A stretch of 64,000 bases of DNA from Mesorhizobium sp. (GTDB taxonomy: Bacteria; Pseudomonadota; Alphaproteobacteria; Rhizobiales; Rhizobiaceae), in assembly GCA_004020875.1 (NCBI GenBank), contig SAPZ01000006.1, positions 62,001 to 126,000 of the forward strand, given 5' to 3'. Under the pieces are notes generated by a model, which did not search any database, was not told the DNA's origin, and saw only the letters and a list, made by a program, of their open reading frames with translations. Positions 9,887 to 19,019 of this stretch are shown in pieces. Within the stretch, counting starts at the first letter, position 1; each line of letters starts with the position of its first letter. The translations under genes were made by a program, and so were the position numbers.

Positions 9887-10798
9887 CTACTTCAGGAAGC
9901 CGTTCTTCTTCAGGAAATCCTCAGCCACGCCCTTCGCAGGTTCGCCGCCCAGCTGCACGCGGCCATTGAGGTCCTGCAGTGTGACGAGATCAAGCTTGGC
10001 GAAGACCGGCTTCAGCAGCGCCTCGATTTCGGGATGCTGCTTCAGGACTTCTTCGCGGATGATCGGGGCGGGTTGGTAGACCGGCTGCACGCCCTTGTCG
10101 TCCTCAAGCACGACGAGGCCGGAGGGCTGGATGCCGCCGTCGGTGCCATAGACCATGGCGGCGTTGGCGCCGTTGGTCTGGTTGGCGGCGGCGGCGATGG
10201 TCGCCGCGGTGTCGCCGCCGGAGAGCGTGATCAACTGGTCCGGCTTGAGCGTGAAGCCGTAGGTCGTCTGGAAGGCGGGGAGTGCCGCCGCCGAATTGAC
10301 GAACTCGGCCGAAGCCGCGAGCACAACCTTGCCGCCGCCGGCGACATACTTGCCGAAGTCCGTCAGCGTGGCGAGCTTGTTCTCGTCAGCCACTTCCTTG
10401 CGCAGCGCGATCGCCCAAGTGTTGTTGGCCGGCGATGGCGACAGCCAGACGATCTTGTTGGCGTCATAGTCGAGCTTTTTGGCGGTTTCATAGGCCTTGG
10501 CGGCGTCCTTCCAGACCGGATCGTCGGCCTTCTGGAAGAAGAAGGCAGCATTGCCCGTATATTCTGGATAGATGTCGATCTCGCCGGCGGTGATCGCTTT
10601 GCGCACGACAGGGGTCGCGCCGAGCTGAATGCGGTCGGTGGTCTTGATGTTGTTGGCGTTGAGCACGAGTTGAATAATGTTGCCCAGCACGCCGCCTTCC
10701 GTGTCGATCTTGGAAGACACCACAACCTGCGCATTTGCCGAAGCTGTCGCGATGCCGAGCGCCATCGCCGCGAAGGCGAGCTTTCTAACTGAAAACAT
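9887..10798 (-). CDS. Osmoprotectant ABC transporter substrate-binding protein (OsmF/YehZ-like)
   Basis: The periplasmic binding protein of the importer, 303 residues, in the QAT/OpuAC family. A Sec signal peptide (FSVRKLAFAAMALGIATASANA) ends near residue 23. The mature part begins VVVSSKIDTEGGVLGNI and contains ITAGEIDIYPEYTGN, which is typical of glycine-betaine/choline binders. It is the first gene of the four-gene operon; its ATG at 10798 follows a 243-bp intergenic region shared with the divergent FMN reductase gene. Confidence 0.92.
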   Translation of the reverse strand: MFSVRKLAFAAMALGIATASANAQVVVSSKIDTEGGVLGNIIQLVLNANNIKTTDRIQLGATPVVRKAITAGEIDIYPEYTGNAAFFFQKADDPVWKDAAKAYETAKKLDYDANKIVWLSPSPANNTWAIALRKEVADENKLATLTDFGKYVAGGGKVVLAASAEFVNSAAALPAFQTTYGFTLKPDQLITLSGGDTAATIAAAANQTNGANAAMVYGTDGGIQPSGLVVLEDDKGVQPVYQPAPIIREEVLKQHPEIEALLKPVFAKLDLVTLQDLNGRVQLGGEPAKGVAEDFLKKNGFLK

Positions 10799-10958
10799 TG
10801 TGAAAAATCCCTTGCAATGAACCGATTGATCGGTGGCCGCATATGAGCACGGGTTCAACGGCCAGTCGGGGCATACGGTTTCATAACTAAGGGGATACAC
10901 GCAATAATTTTTGTTCGGCCCGGACGAATGCCCTGGCCACACTCCAACATGGCAATGC

Positions 10959-10974
10959 CCGACCTAAAGGTCGG
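10959..10974. promoter_or_regulatory. Palindrome between osmoprotectant operon and FMN reductase gene
   Basis: A perfect 16-bp palindrome (CCGACCT, AA, AGGTCGG) lies in the divergent promoter region, 67 bp before the FMN reductase start and 160 bp before the binding-protein start. It could be an operator or an RNA hairpin. No regulator gene is adjacent. Confidence 0.35.
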
Positions 10975-11041
10975 CTGGCGGCCTGCCCTGTTCTGGGGAA
11001 TATTAGGCTAGGCGGGTCGGCGGCCAAAAAAGGAGTGTGTC

Positions 11042-11614
11042 ATGGCCAAGCATAAAGTCGGCTACCTCGTCGGCAGCCTTGCCAAGGGCTCGATCAACCG
11101 CAAGCTTGCGAAGGCCCTCGTCAAACTCGCGCCCCCCGAACTTGAAATGACGGAGATCCCCTTCAAGGACCTGCCGCTCTATAGTTACGATTATGACGCG
11201 AACTTTCCGCCGGTTGCCCTGGAGTTCAAGAGGGCCATCGCGTCCGTCCAGGCAGTGCTTTTCGTCACGCCGGAATACAACCGCTCGATCCCCGGCGGCT
11301 TGAAGAACGCAATCGACTGGGCGAGCCGTCCTTACGGCAAGAACTCTTTCGCCCGCAAACCGACTGCGGTCATCGGAACGTCGCCCGGCGCCATCGCAAC
11401 CGCAGTCGCCCAGCAGAGCCTACGCAGCGTGCTCAGCTTCTGCAACGCGCCGCAGATGAACTCTCCCGAAGCCTATATTCAGTTCACCCCGGGATTGATC
11501 ACCGACGATGGCGAAGTGACCGTGGAGTCGACCGAAACATTCCTGCGCAACTACATGGGCGAGTTCCACATGTTCATCGCGCGGGTCCTGCAGGTGCTGC
11601 CGCCGGATGCCTGA
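11042..11614 (+). CDS. NADPH-dependent FMN reductase family protein
   Basis: A 190-residue flavodoxin-fold cytoplasmic oxidoreductase. It begins with the phosphate-binding region YLVGSLAKGSINRKLAKAL and carries the family motif VTPEYNRSIPGGLKNAIDW, which contacts FMN. Such enzymes reduce flavins, quinones or dyes with NAD(P)H; the physiological substrate cannot be told from sequence. A good ribosome site (AGGAG) precedes the ATG. It is divergent from the osmoprotectant operon and convergent with the MFS gene downstream. Confidence 0.92.
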   Translation: MAKHKVGYLVGSLAKGSINRKLAKALVKLAPPELEMTEIPFKDLPLYSYDYDANFPPVALEFKRAIASVQAVLFVTPEYNRSIPGGLKNAIDWASRPYGKNSFARKPTAVIGTSPGAIATAVAQQSLRSVLSFCNAPQMNSPEAYIQFTPGLITDDGEVTVESTETFLRNYMGEFHMFIARVLQVLPPDA

Positions 11615-11660
11615 CGCCGGTCGTTTCGGACTTGTCGCCGGGATGGCCTTGGCACCTTCT

Positions 11661-12881
11661 TCACACTTTGCGTAGGCCGATGATCCTCAACGTGCCGAGC
11701 GCGACGAAGCAAAGCGCGACAACCGGGAAGACGACCCAGTTGAGCATCGTCCAGCCCCATGCATTGTAGATCGCGCCTGACATGAGCGAGGAGAACGCGA
11801 CAGAGCCGAACAGGACGAAGTCGTGGAACCCTTGCACCTTGCTCTTCTCGGAGGAGCGGTAGCTTGCCGCGACCATGGCCGTGGCGCCGATGAAGCCGAA
11901 GTTCCAGCCAAGCCCGAGCAGGATCAGCGCCGTCCAGAATTGCCACAGGTGCAACCCGGAAAGCGCCACCGTGGCGCAGCCGATCAGGAGCACGAGGCCA
12001 GTGGCCACGATGCGTTCGGCGCCGAAGCGATGGATCAGCGCGCCGGTGAAGAAGCTCGGCCCGAACATGGCCATGACGTGCCAGGAAATGCCGAGCGTCG
12101 CATCGTCCTCCGACAGGCCGCAGCCGACCATGGCGAGCGGCGCGCCGGTCATGACGAAGCTCATCAGAGCGTAGCTGCCGACGGTGCAGAAAAGTGCTGC
12201 GACGAAACGCGGCTGGGTGACGATTTCAGCCAACGGCCTGGCATCGCTTGCAGCGGTTTCAGTGACGGTGTTGGTCGTTGAAGACACACGCAGGAACGAC
12301 AGGATAAGCGCACCAACCGCCGCAAGCGGCAGGATCGAAGCGAAGGATCCCGCGAACATTACCGGAGCCAGCAGTTCGCGGGTGTAAATGACGATCTGCG
12401 GCCCGAGGATGGCGGTTACGATGCCGCCCGCCAGCACGAAGGAGATTGCTCGCGCCTTGAATTGGGGCGGCGCGTTGTCGGCGGCGGCGAAGCGGAACTG
12501 CTGCACGAAGGCGCCGCCGACGCCGATGACGCAGAGGCCGAAGGCGAACAGCCAAAAACTAGCTTTGAAGAGCGCGAGCGTTGCGATCAGGCCGCCTAAC
12601 GCAGTGACGATCGTGCCGGTCATGAAGCCGCCGCGATAGCCGAGGCTTCGGATGATGGCGGCGGCCGGCAATGCTCCGAGCGCCACGCCGAGATTGAAGC
12701 CGGTGATTGGCGCCGTCGCCAGCGACTTGTCCGGACCGAGCAGGTATTGACCGGCTAGCGCGCCAAGCGAAATCGCGATCGGAGCAGCCGAACCGACGAT
12801 TGCCTGCGCGGCGGCAAGCAGGACGGCTGTGCGGCGCCCTTCCCTGCCGGCCTCGACGACCGCCGCCGTCGCGATCGTCAC
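11661..12881 (-). CDS. MFS transporter, candidate flavin-related transporter
   Basis: A 406-residue inner-membrane protein with about 12 hydrophobic segments of the major facilitator type. Its GTG start overlaps the nusB stop (GTGA), so it is probably the last gene of the rib-nusB operon. Comparative studies describe an MFS riboflavin transporter (RfnT) linked to riboflavin genes in Rhizobiales; position suggests this could be such a protein, but I cannot confirm it from motifs. A multidrug or other solute transporter is the alternative. Confidence 0.88.
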   Translation of the reverse strand: MTIATAAVVEAGREGRRTAVLLAAAQAIVGSAAPIAISLGALAGQYLLGPDKSLATAPITGFNLGVALGALPAAAIIRSLGYRGGFMTGTIVTALGGLIATLALFKASFWLFAFGLCVIGVGGAFVQQFRFAAADNAPPQFKARAISFVLAGGIVTAILGPQIVIYTRELLAPVMFAGSFASILPLAAVGALILSFLRVSSTTNTVTETAASDARPLAEIVTQPRFVAALFCTVGSYALMSFVMTGAPLAMVGCGLSEDDATLGISWHVMAMFGPSFFTGALIHRFGAERIVATGLVLLIGCATVALSGLHLWQFWTALILLGLGWNFGFIGATAMVAASYRSSEKSKVQGFHDFVLFGSVAFSSLMSGAIYNAWGWTMLNWVVFPVVALCFVALGTLRIIGLRKV

Positions 12882-13372
12882 GGAGCGTCCTTACCGCGCC
12901 CCTCGCCGCGAACCCGGCGCGAGACGCGATCGAGAACCGCATTCACCAGCTTCGGCTCATCCTCCTCGTAAAAGGCTTTGGCGATATCGACATATTCAGA
13001 GACGATGACGGCCACCGGCACGTCCTCGCGCTTCATCAATTCGTAGACGCCGGCACGAAGGATGGCACGCAGCGTCGAATCCAGCCGCGACAATGGCCAG
13101 TCCTCGGTCAGCGCCTGGCGGATGACGGGGTCGATGGTCTTCTGGTTCTCGACGACTCCGGTCAGGATGGCGCGGAACCATTGCGCGTCCGCCTCGCGAT
13201 AGAGCGCACCGTCGACTTCCTTGCCAAGGCGGAAGGCCTCGTATTCGGCCGTGATCTCGAAGACGCCGCTGCCGGCCACATCCATCTGATAAAGCGCCTG
13301 GACGGCGGCAAGACGGGCGGCGCCGCGCTTGTTTGCGTGGCGGACCGCTCCGGTCGAGGCAGGCTCGGTCAC
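12878..13372 (-). CDS. nusB: Transcription antitermination factor NusB
   Basis: NusB binds boxA RNA with NusE (S10) and supports antitermination of rRNA operons. The 164-residue product has the family N-terminus ([18 protein letters not shown]) and the C-terminal pattern [20 protein letters not shown] with [10 protein letters not shown]. The GTG start at 13372 overlaps the ribH stop (GTGA). A longer in-frame reading begins inside ribH and adds no homologous residues. The order ribH-nusB is common in proteobacteria. Confidence 0.95.
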   Translation of the reverse strand: MTEPASTGAVRHANKRGAARLAAVQALYQMDVAGSGVFEITAEYEAFRLGKEVDGALYREADAQWFRAILTGVVENQKTIDPVIRQALTEDWPLSRLDSTLRAILRAGVYELMKREDVPVAVIVSEYVDIAKAFYEEDEPKLVNAVLDRVSRRVRGEGRGKDAP

Positions 13373-13863
13373 GATTGGGCTCCGAATTTCTCTTTGAGCG
13401 CGATCATGGTCAGCGCCGCGCGCGCGGCGAAGCCACCCTTGTCGCCCTCGGTCTTCTTCGCGCGCGTCCATGCCTGCGCGTCGTTCTCGGTGGTCAGTAT
13501 ACCGTTGCCGATCGCGATCGCCTCCTGCACCGAAAGGTCCATCAGCGCGCGGCTCGATTCATTAGCGACGATGTCGAAATGATACGTATCGCCGCGGACG
13601 ATGGTGCCCAACGCGACGAAGCCATCATAATGCGTGCCGCCCTCGGCGGCGCCGTCGAGCGCGAAGGTGATGACGGCCGGTATCTCCAGCGAGCCGGGAA
13701 CCGTCACCACGTCATAGGTGGCGCCTGCCTCGTCCAGCGCGCCGGTCGCGCCTTCGAGCAGCGCGTCGGCGAGATCGTCGTGAAAACGCGCTTCGACGAT
13801 GAGCAGATGCGCCTTCGCCTTCGGCCGAATGAACGCTTTGCCGTGTTGGGATGTGCCTGCCAT
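13369..13863 (-). CDS. ribH: 6,7-dimethyl-8-ribityllumazine synthase
   Basis: It condenses 5-amino-6-ribitylamino-uracil with dihydroxybutanone phosphate, the penultimate step of riboflavin synthesis. The 164-residue protein has [17 protein letters not shown] and [15 protein letters not shown] (substrate site, with catalytic His in DTYHF), then [11 protein letters not shown]. It lies 79 bp downstream of a toxin gene that separates it from ribE and ribD, an unusual interruption. It overlaps nusB by 4 bp. Confidence 0.96.
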   Translation of the reverse strand: MAGTSQHGKAFIRPKAKAHLLIVEARFHDDLADALLEGATGALDEAGATYDVVTVPGSLEIPAVITFALDGAAEGGTHYDGFVALGTIVRGDTYHFDIVANESSRALMDLSVQEAIAIGNGILTTENDAQAWTRAKKTEGDKGGFAARAALTMIALKEKFGAQS

Positions 13864-13942
13864 AGAAGTCTCCGGGGGGTTGCCGGTGACTTAGGCCGAA
13901 GCGGGGTTGATCGCAAGCGGAAGATTGGCAGAGATGATCGTC

Positions 13943-14218
13943 CTAACGATCCTCTCTGGCATGCCACAGACGCAGCACCAAAATTGTGGTGTTCTGGATT
14001 TCGTACCGAATTTCGTAGTTGCCTACTAAAATGCGACGCACCTCACGCGACTCGTACTGTTCCAGTTTCTCACCGATGCGCGGATATTCGATCAACCGTT
14101 TCGCCGCCGCGGTGAGCGACTGCACCACGCGTGCAGCGGCTTGGCTATTAGCTGGCGCGAGAAAATCATGAAGCCTGACCAGATCGGACAATGCCTTGCT
14201 GGTCCACTTCAATTCCAT
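13943..14218 (-). CDS. Type II toxin, RelE/ParE superfamily
   Basis: A 91-residue small basic protein with the ParE/RelE fold pattern: N-terminal strand and helix (ELKWTSKALSDLVRLHDFL), central LIEYPRIGEKLEQYESREVRRILV, and the closing strand YEIRYEIQNTTILVLRLWHARE. ParE members poison gyrase and RelE members cut mRNA; which applies is not decided. The ATG at 14218 shares one base with the antitoxin stop (TGATG). The pair sits inside the riboflavin gene series, between ribE and ribH, on the same strand. Confidence 0.9.
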   Translation of the reverse strand: MELKWTSKALSDLVRLHDFLAPANSQAAARVVQSLTAAAKRLIEYPRIGEKLEQYESREVRRILVGNYEIRYEIQNTTILVLRLWHAREDR

Positions 14219-14478
14219 CAACGCGGCACCGGCAATGGGTTTTCAGTTCCAAGGCTGTCAGCCCAGGCTTGGACCGCTTGGTGGTCTATAACCCGACCAG
14301 CGTCCACGTCAGCTAGTGCCTCAAGCGTGAGCTTGTGGCGCTCTTCCTCCAGATCGACCCAAGCCGAAAGGGCTTGTTTGACGATCCAGCCGCGCGGACG
14401 CTCCAAACGCGCAGCAAGTTGGTCCACTTTCTCAGCGAGTGGCAAAGGAACGTGAGCGGTGATGACCTTGGTGTCCAT
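14218..14478 (-). CDS. Type II antitoxin, ribbon-helix-helix (CopG-like)
   Basis: An 86-residue protein with an N-terminal ribbon-helix-helix DNA-binding domain (VITAHVPLPLAEKVDQLAAR, then RPRGWIVKQALSAWVDLEEE) and an acidic C-terminal part that would bind and neutralise the toxin. ATG at 14478 is chosen because it directly precedes the RHH strand; another start 12 bp upstream is possible. In such modules the antitoxin normally represses its own promoter, here the 70 bp after ribE. Confidence 0.9.
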   Translation of the reverse strand: MDTKVITAHVPLPLAEKVDQLAARLERPRGWIVKQALSAWVDLEEERHKLTLEALADVDAGRVIDHQAVQAWADSLGTENPLPVPR

Positions 14479-14548
14479 ATAACCTCGCAATCAGTTTTAA
14501 TCATAATGATTGAATCTGACTAAGTCGAGAAAAGCTTTGAGCCTTGCC

Positions 14549-15166
14549 TCAAAGCCCTTCCTTCGCCGCCTCGGACAGCCGCGCGGCGTAGCGGGCCATG
14601 GTGTCGATCTCGATGTTGACGCGGTCGCCAGCCTGGCGCTCGCCCCAGGTGGTGACGCTCAGCGAGTGATGGATGAGCAGCACGTCGAAGCGGGTGCCTT
14701 CGACCTTGTTGACAGTGAGCGATGTGCCGTCGAGCGCGACCGACCCCTTGGGCGCGATGAACTTCGCCAGGTGGCGCGGCGCTTCCAGGGTGAAGCGCAC
14801 GGCATCCCCCTCCTCCTTGCGCTCGACGATCTCGGCGGTGCCGTCGACATGGCCGGAGACGATGTGGCCGCCGAGCTCGTCGCCGATCTTCAGCGCCCGT
14901 TCGAGGTTGATACGGGTACCGGATTTCCAGCTCGAAGCCGTGGTCAGCCTCAGCGCTTCCTCCCAGGCCTCGACCTCGAACCAGCGCGCGTTCGAGCCTT
15001 GCTCGGGCAGCGCGGTCACGGTGAGGCAGACGCCACTACAGGAAATCGAGGCGCCAATCGCGATGGTGTGAGGGTCATAGGCGGTGTCGATGCGCAGGCC
15101 GATGCCTTCAGCGAGTGGCTTCACAGCGGCTACCGTGCCAACGTCGGTGACAATTCCGGTAAACAT
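14549..15166 (-). CDS. ribE: Riboflavin synthase (alpha subunit)
   Basis: It dismutates two lumazine molecules to riboflavin. The 205-residue protein has the two homologous lumazine-binding barrels of the family: the first starts MFTGIVTDVG and includes ISCSGVCLTV, the second includes LGGHIVSGHVDGTAEI and GSVALDGTSLTVNKVEG. The ATG at 15166 shares one base with the ribD stop (TAATG), so translation is coupled. Downstream, 70 bp separate it from the antitoxin gene. Confidence 0.96.
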   Translation of the reverse strand: MFTGIVTDVGTVAAVKPLAEGIGLRIDTAYDPHTIAIGASISCSGVCLTVTALPEQGSNARWFEVEAWEEALRLTTASSWKSGTRINLERALKIGDELGGHIVSGHVDGTAEIVERKEEGDAVRFTLEAPRHLAKFIAPKGSVALDGTSLTVNKVEGTRFDVLLIHHSLSVTTWGERQAGDRVNIEIDTMARYAARLSEAAKEGL

Positions 15167-16296
15167 TAAAGGTTCCTCACCCATTCGGCATAACTGTCCT
15201 CGCCGAAGCGCATGTCACGCAATTTGCGAAATCCAGCCGGGATATGGTCGGCGTCGATGGGCGATGCAATACCGTCCTCACCGATGGCATCCGGGCCTTG
15301 GAAGAGGACAATGCGGTCGACCAGGTCTTCCTCGAGAAAGGCCTTGGCCACCTTGGCGCCGCCTTCGACCAAAACGCTTGCCATGCCAAGCGCGGCAAGG
15401 TCTTCCAGCAATTCCGGCAAGGCGACGACGCCGTCATGTGTTTCGGTGCCGATGAAGCGCACGCCGGCGCGTTCGAGCGCGGCGCGCCGATGCGGGTCCG
15501 CTTCCAGACATGCGGCGACATAGAGAGGTACGCGGTCGACGCCGCAAACCAGCTTGGACGTCTCCGGCAACCGGATCTGCCGATCGAGGATGATGCGCGC
15601 CGGCGAGCGGTTCTCCAGTCCCGGCAGTCGCACGGTCAGAGCCGGGTCGTCCTCGAGCACAGTGCCGATGCCGACCAGGATGGCGTCGGACTCGGCGCGC
15701 ATCAAATAGACGTCGCGCCGCGCAATCTCGCCGGTGATGGCGACCTGGCCGGCGCCTTTGCGGCCGATCTTGCCGTCGCTCGAAAGCGCAAGCTTCAGAG
15801 TTACTTCCGGGCGCTTCTTCAGAGAGCGAGTGAGGTAACCGGCCATCTGCTCGGAGGCTTCGGCTGCCAGCACCTTCTCCACCACCTCGACACCGGCGCC
15901 GCGCAGGATGGCGTAGCCCTTGCCGGAGACGCGCGGATCGGGATCGCTGGCAGCACCAACGACGCGCGCCACGCCGGCATTGACCAGCGCGTTGGCGCAA
16001 GGCGGCGTGCGGCCGTGGTGGGCGCAAGGCTCCAATGTCACATAGGCCGTGGCGCCGCGCGCGAGGTCTCCGGCCTCGGCCAGCGCCTCTGTCTCGGCAT
16101 GCGGGCGGCCGCCCACGGCGGTCACGCCGGTGCCGACAATCATCGGACCGGCGCCGTCGTCGCGCACGAGGATGGTGCCGACGGAAGGGTTGGTCGAGGT
16201 GCGGCCGGCATTGCGGCGCGACAGCCTGATGGCCGCGGCCATGAACCGGCGATCAAGCGCCCCTTGCGCGGCCTCGTCCAGTCGCTGTCCCGCCAT
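15166..16296 (-). CDS. ribD: Bifunctional riboflavin deaminase/reductase RibD
   Basis: It deaminates and then reduces the pyrimidine intermediate of riboflavin synthesis. The N-terminal deaminase domain (to about residue 150) has the zinc site HAE at 67-69, and Cys91 and Cys100 in PCAHHGRTPPC. The C-terminal reductase domain (from about 160) has KLALSSDGKIG, VGIGTVLEDDPALTVR and VLVEGGAKVAKAFL. At 376 residues it is of normal length. It starts 2 bp after nrdR. I searched the upstream region for an FMN riboswitch and saw no room for one. Confidence 0.96.
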   Translation of the reverse strand: MAGQRLDEAAQGALDRRFMAAAIRLSRRNAGRTSTNPSVGTILVRDDGAGPMIVGTGVTAVGGRPHAETEALAEAGDLARGATAYVTLEPCAHHGRTPPCANALVNAGVARVVGAASDPDPRVSGKGYAILRGAGVEVVEKVLAAEASEQMAGYLTRSLKKRPEVTLKLALSSDGKIGRKGAGQVAITGEIARRDVYLMRAESDAILVGIGTVLEDDPALTVRLPGLENRSPARIILDRQIRLPETSKLVCGVDRVPLYVAACLEADPHRRAALERAGVRFIGTETHDGVVALPELLEDLAALGMASVLVEGGAKVAKAFLEEDLVDRIVLFQGPDAIGEDGIASPIDADHIPAGFRKLRDMRFGEDSYAEWVRNL

Positions 16297-16298
16297 GA

Positions 16299-16778
16299 TC
16301 AGCCGGCATCCTCTTCGGTCTTTTCCTCGTCGCCCTTCAATTCGCCCAGCAGCTCGTGAAAATCCTTGGCCTCGCGAAAATTGCGATAGACCGAGGCGAA
16401 GCGCACATAGGCGACATCATCCAGCGATTTCAGCGCCTCCATGACCAGCCGGCCGACCTCGCCCGAAGCGATCTCGGTTTCGCCCGAGCTTTCGAGCTGT
16501 CGCACGATGCCGGTGACGGCGCGGTCGATGCGCTCGGGATCGACATTGCGCTTGCGCACGGCGATCTCGACGGAGCGCAGCAGCTTGTCACGGTCGAAAG
16601 GCACCTTGCGGCCAGACTTCTTGATGACGACGAGGTCGCGCAGTTGGACGCGCTCGAAGGTGGTGAAGCGGCCGCCGCAATCGGGGCACACCCGCCGCCT
16701 GCGGATCGCCGCGCCATCCTCGGCGGGACGCGAATCCTTCACCTGCGTATCTTCGGACTGGCAATACGGGCAGCGCAT
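16299..16778 (-). CDS. nrdR: Transcriptional repressor NrdR
   Basis: NrdR is a zinc-finger/ATP-cone repressor of ribonucleotide reductase genes. The N-terminal zinc ribbon has its four cysteines in MRCPYCQS and VCPDCGG; the ATP-cone follows ([20 protein letters not shown] and [13 protein letters not shown]). At 159 residues it matches the family. It is followed by ribD at 2 bp, the order usual in alphaproteobacteria, and lies between the IalB-like gene and the riboflavin genes. Confidence 0.97.
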   Translation of the reverse strand: MRCPYCQSEDTQVKDSRPAEDGAAIRRRRVCPDCGGRFTTFERVQLRDLVVIKKSGRKVPFDRDKLLRSVEIAVRKRNVDPERIDRAVTGIVRQLESSGETEIASGEVGRLVMEALKSLDDVAYVRFASVYRNFREAKDFHELLGELKGDEEKTEEDAG

Positions 16779-16892
16779 AGGGAGCCTTGGGTTCGCGATT
16801 CTGTGGGCGAAAGGCTTAGAGCCTTTTGTGGCTCAGAGATAGCGGGGCATAAGCAAGATTGCCAGCGCCCCTGCCCCGCCGGCCGGCAAGTG

Positions 16893-17486
16893 TCAGGGTG
16901 CGACATCCTTGGTTGAAAACCCGCAGGACGCGCCAAGATTGCGATAGGCCTTGGTGAAGCCGTCCATCGGAATGCTGGTGACCTGCTGTTTGCCGAAGGT
17001 CACATCGAGCGAGGTAACCTTGCGCATGGCGCGCAACAGGGCAAGGCTGGCCTTGGGCTGGTTGTCGACCATCCAACTCGGACGGCCGCCCGCAGTCGCG
17101 GTGGAGCTGACGGTCGCGGCGACCTTAATGCCCGGATCACCGAAAGTCGCGGCGATCTTGTCGCCCGTAGGCAGCGTCTTGTTGTCGATGATGAACATGA
17201 TGGTCGGATAGGCGTCCGGCGGCAGCGCATCGCCGGTCGAGATCGACAGCGTCAGGGAGCCCGCGTTGCCGTCGCCATCAACGAAGGCCGTCGAGGCAGC
17301 GCAGGTCTTGTGCGCATCCTGGCCGGTATCGAGCGTGTCGATGATGGTGGTCCACCTGCCGAAGGTATTGGTGACCGGCATGTCGGACGCAGGTTGCGTC
17401 TGCTCCTGCGCAACCGCGCCGGACAGGCCGAAAACGGTCAGCGAGCCGGACAAGGCCAGGGCAGCAAGACGGAAAGTGCGCATCAT
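16893..17486 (-). CDS. Invasion-associated locus B (IalB) family protein
   Basis: A secreted protein of about 197 residues with a Sec signal peptide (MMRTFRLAALALSGSLTVFG, cleavage near SGAVAQ). The IalB-family core is seen in FGRWTTIIDT and later ATVSSTATAGGRPSWMVDN, with two cysteines (HKTCAAS and LGASCGFS) likely to form a disulfide. The family is named from a Bartonella invasion protein but is widespread in free-living rhizobia, where the role is unknown. ATG at 17486 or 17483 are equivalent starts. It sits between glyA and nrdR. Confidence 0.85.
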   Translation of the reverse strand: MMRTFRLAALALSGSLTVFGLSGAVAQEQTQPASDMPVTNTFGRWTTIIDTLDTGQDAHKTCAASTAFVDGDGNAGSLTLSISTGDALPPDAYPTIMFIIDNKTLPTGDKIAATFGDPGIKVAATVSSTATAGGRPSWMVDNQPKASLALLRAMRKVTSLDVTFGKQQVTSIPMDGFTKAYRNLGASCGFSTKDVAP

Positions 17487-17579
17487 CAAGTCTCCAGTAA
17501 GCCGCGCCGCCAATCAAGGAGCGACGCGAAGCGCGAGGATAAAAGATGAGGCGCGGCGCCCGGTCAACCGAAGGAGGGA

Positions 17580-18893
17580 TCAACCGAGATAGGGGTAAAG
17601 CGGGAAGCGATCGGTCAGCGCCGTGACCTTGGCCTTCACCGCGGCCTCGACCGCCGCATTGCCTTCGTCGGAGTTCGCCACTTTCAGCCCGTCCAGCACC
17701 TCGGCGATCAGCTTGCCGATCTCGCGGAATTCGGCCTGGCCGAAGCCGCGCGTGGTGCCGGCCGGCGTGCCGAGACGCACGCCCGACGTCACGAACGGCT
17801 TTTCCGGATCGAACGGGATGCCGTTCTTGTTGCAGGTGATGTTGGCGCGGCCGAGCGCTGCTTCCGCGCGCTTGCCGGTGGCGTTCTTCGGGCGAAGGTC
17901 GACCAGCATCAGGTGATTGTCGGTGCCGCCCGAGACAATATCGAGGCCGGTCTCCTGCAGACTGGAGGCCAGCGCCTTGGCGTTGGCGACGATGCTTTCG
18001 GCATAGGTCTTGAAGCTCGGCTTCAGAGCCTCACCGAACGCCACCGCCTTGGCGGCGATGACATGCATGAGCGGGCCGCCCTGCAGTCCCGGGAACACCG
18101 CCGAATTCATCTTCTTGGCGATTTCCTCGTCGTTGCACAGGATCATGCCGCCGCGCGGGCCGCGCAGCGACTTGTGGGTCGTCGTGGTCACGACATGGGC
18201 ATGGGGCAGCGGCGACGGGTGCACGCCGCCTGCGACGAGGCCGGCGATATGCGCCATGTCGACCATGAGATACGCGCCGATCGAATCGGCGATCTCGCGG
18301 AAACGCTTCCAATCCCAGATGCGCGAATAGGCGGTGCCGCCGGCCAGGATCAGCTTCGGCTTCGTCTCATGCGCGGTCTTCTCGATCGCGTCCATGTCGA
18401 GCAGGTGGTCGTCCTTGCGCACGCCATAGGACACGACCTTGAACCACTTGCCACTCATGTTGACCGGCGAGCCGTGCGTGAGGTGGCCGCCCGAATTCAG
18501 GTCGAGGCCCATGAAGGTGTCGCCTGGCTGCAGCAGCGCCAGGAACACCGCCTGGTTCATCTGGCTGCCCGAATTCGGCTGGACGTTGGCGAAGTTGCAG
18601 CCGAACAGCCTCTTGGCGCGCTCGATGGCGAGTTCCTCGGCCACGTCGACGAACTGGCAGCCGCCATAGTAGCGCTTGCCCGGATAGCCCTCGGCATATT
18701 TGTTGGTCATGATCGAGCCCTGCGCTTCGAGCACGGCGCGCGACACGATGTTTTCAGACGCGATCAGTTCGATCTCATGGCGCTGGCGGCCAAGCTCGTT
18801 GCGGATGGCGCCGAAGATTTCCGGATCGGCGTCGGCAAGCGTGGTCTCGAAGAAGGATTCGAATTTACTGGAGGCTGCCGCTGCATTTGACAT
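17580..18893 (-). CDS. glyA: Serine hydroxymethyltransferase
   Basis: This PLP enzyme converts serine and tetrahydrofolate to glycine and methylene-tetrahydrofolate. The 437-residue sequence has the expected motifs: [37 protein letters not shown] and the PLP lysine at about residue 241 in [15 protein letters not shown]. It heads the glyA-ialB-nrdR-rib series on the minus strand. The 126 bp upstream show no riboswitch-like structure that I could recognise. Confidence 0.98.
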   Translation of the reverse strand: MSNAAAASSKFESFFETTLADADPEIFGAIRNELGRQRHEIELIASENIVSRAVLEAQGSIMTNKYAEGYPGKRYYGGCQFVDVAEELAIERAKRLFGCNFANVQPNSGSQMNQAVFLALLQPGDTFMGLDLNSGGHLTHGSPVNMSGKWFKVVSYGVRKDDHLLDMDAIEKTAHETKPKLILAGGTAYSRIWDWKRFREIADSIGAYLMVDMAHIAGLVAGGVHPSPLPHAHVVTTTTHKSLRGPRGGMILCNDEEIAKKMNSAVFPGLQGGPLMHVIAAKAVAFGEALKPSFKTYAESIVANAKALASSLQETGLDIVSGGTDNHLMLVDLRPKNATGKRAEAALGRANITCNKNGIPFDPEKPFVTSGVRLGTPAGTTRGFGQAEFREIGKLIAEVLDGLKVANSDEGNAAVEAAVKAKVTALTDRFPLYPYLG

Positions 18894-19019
18894 GGCTTGC
18901 TTTCCCTTGGGGCCGGAGGTCTGCGAGGTCGCCGCGCATTAACACAGTTGTTTTCGGGCCGCCACGTTTGCGGCGCGAAATTTGCTGGCCGGTTTGCGCC
19001 AAGACGGACCCGTGCGACT

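Noticed and set aside
16296..16892. Possible FMN riboswitch upstream of the riboflavin genes
   Set aside because: ribD begins 2 bp after nrdR, and neither the region upstream of nrdR nor that upstream of ribH shows the conserved RFN helices that I could recognise.
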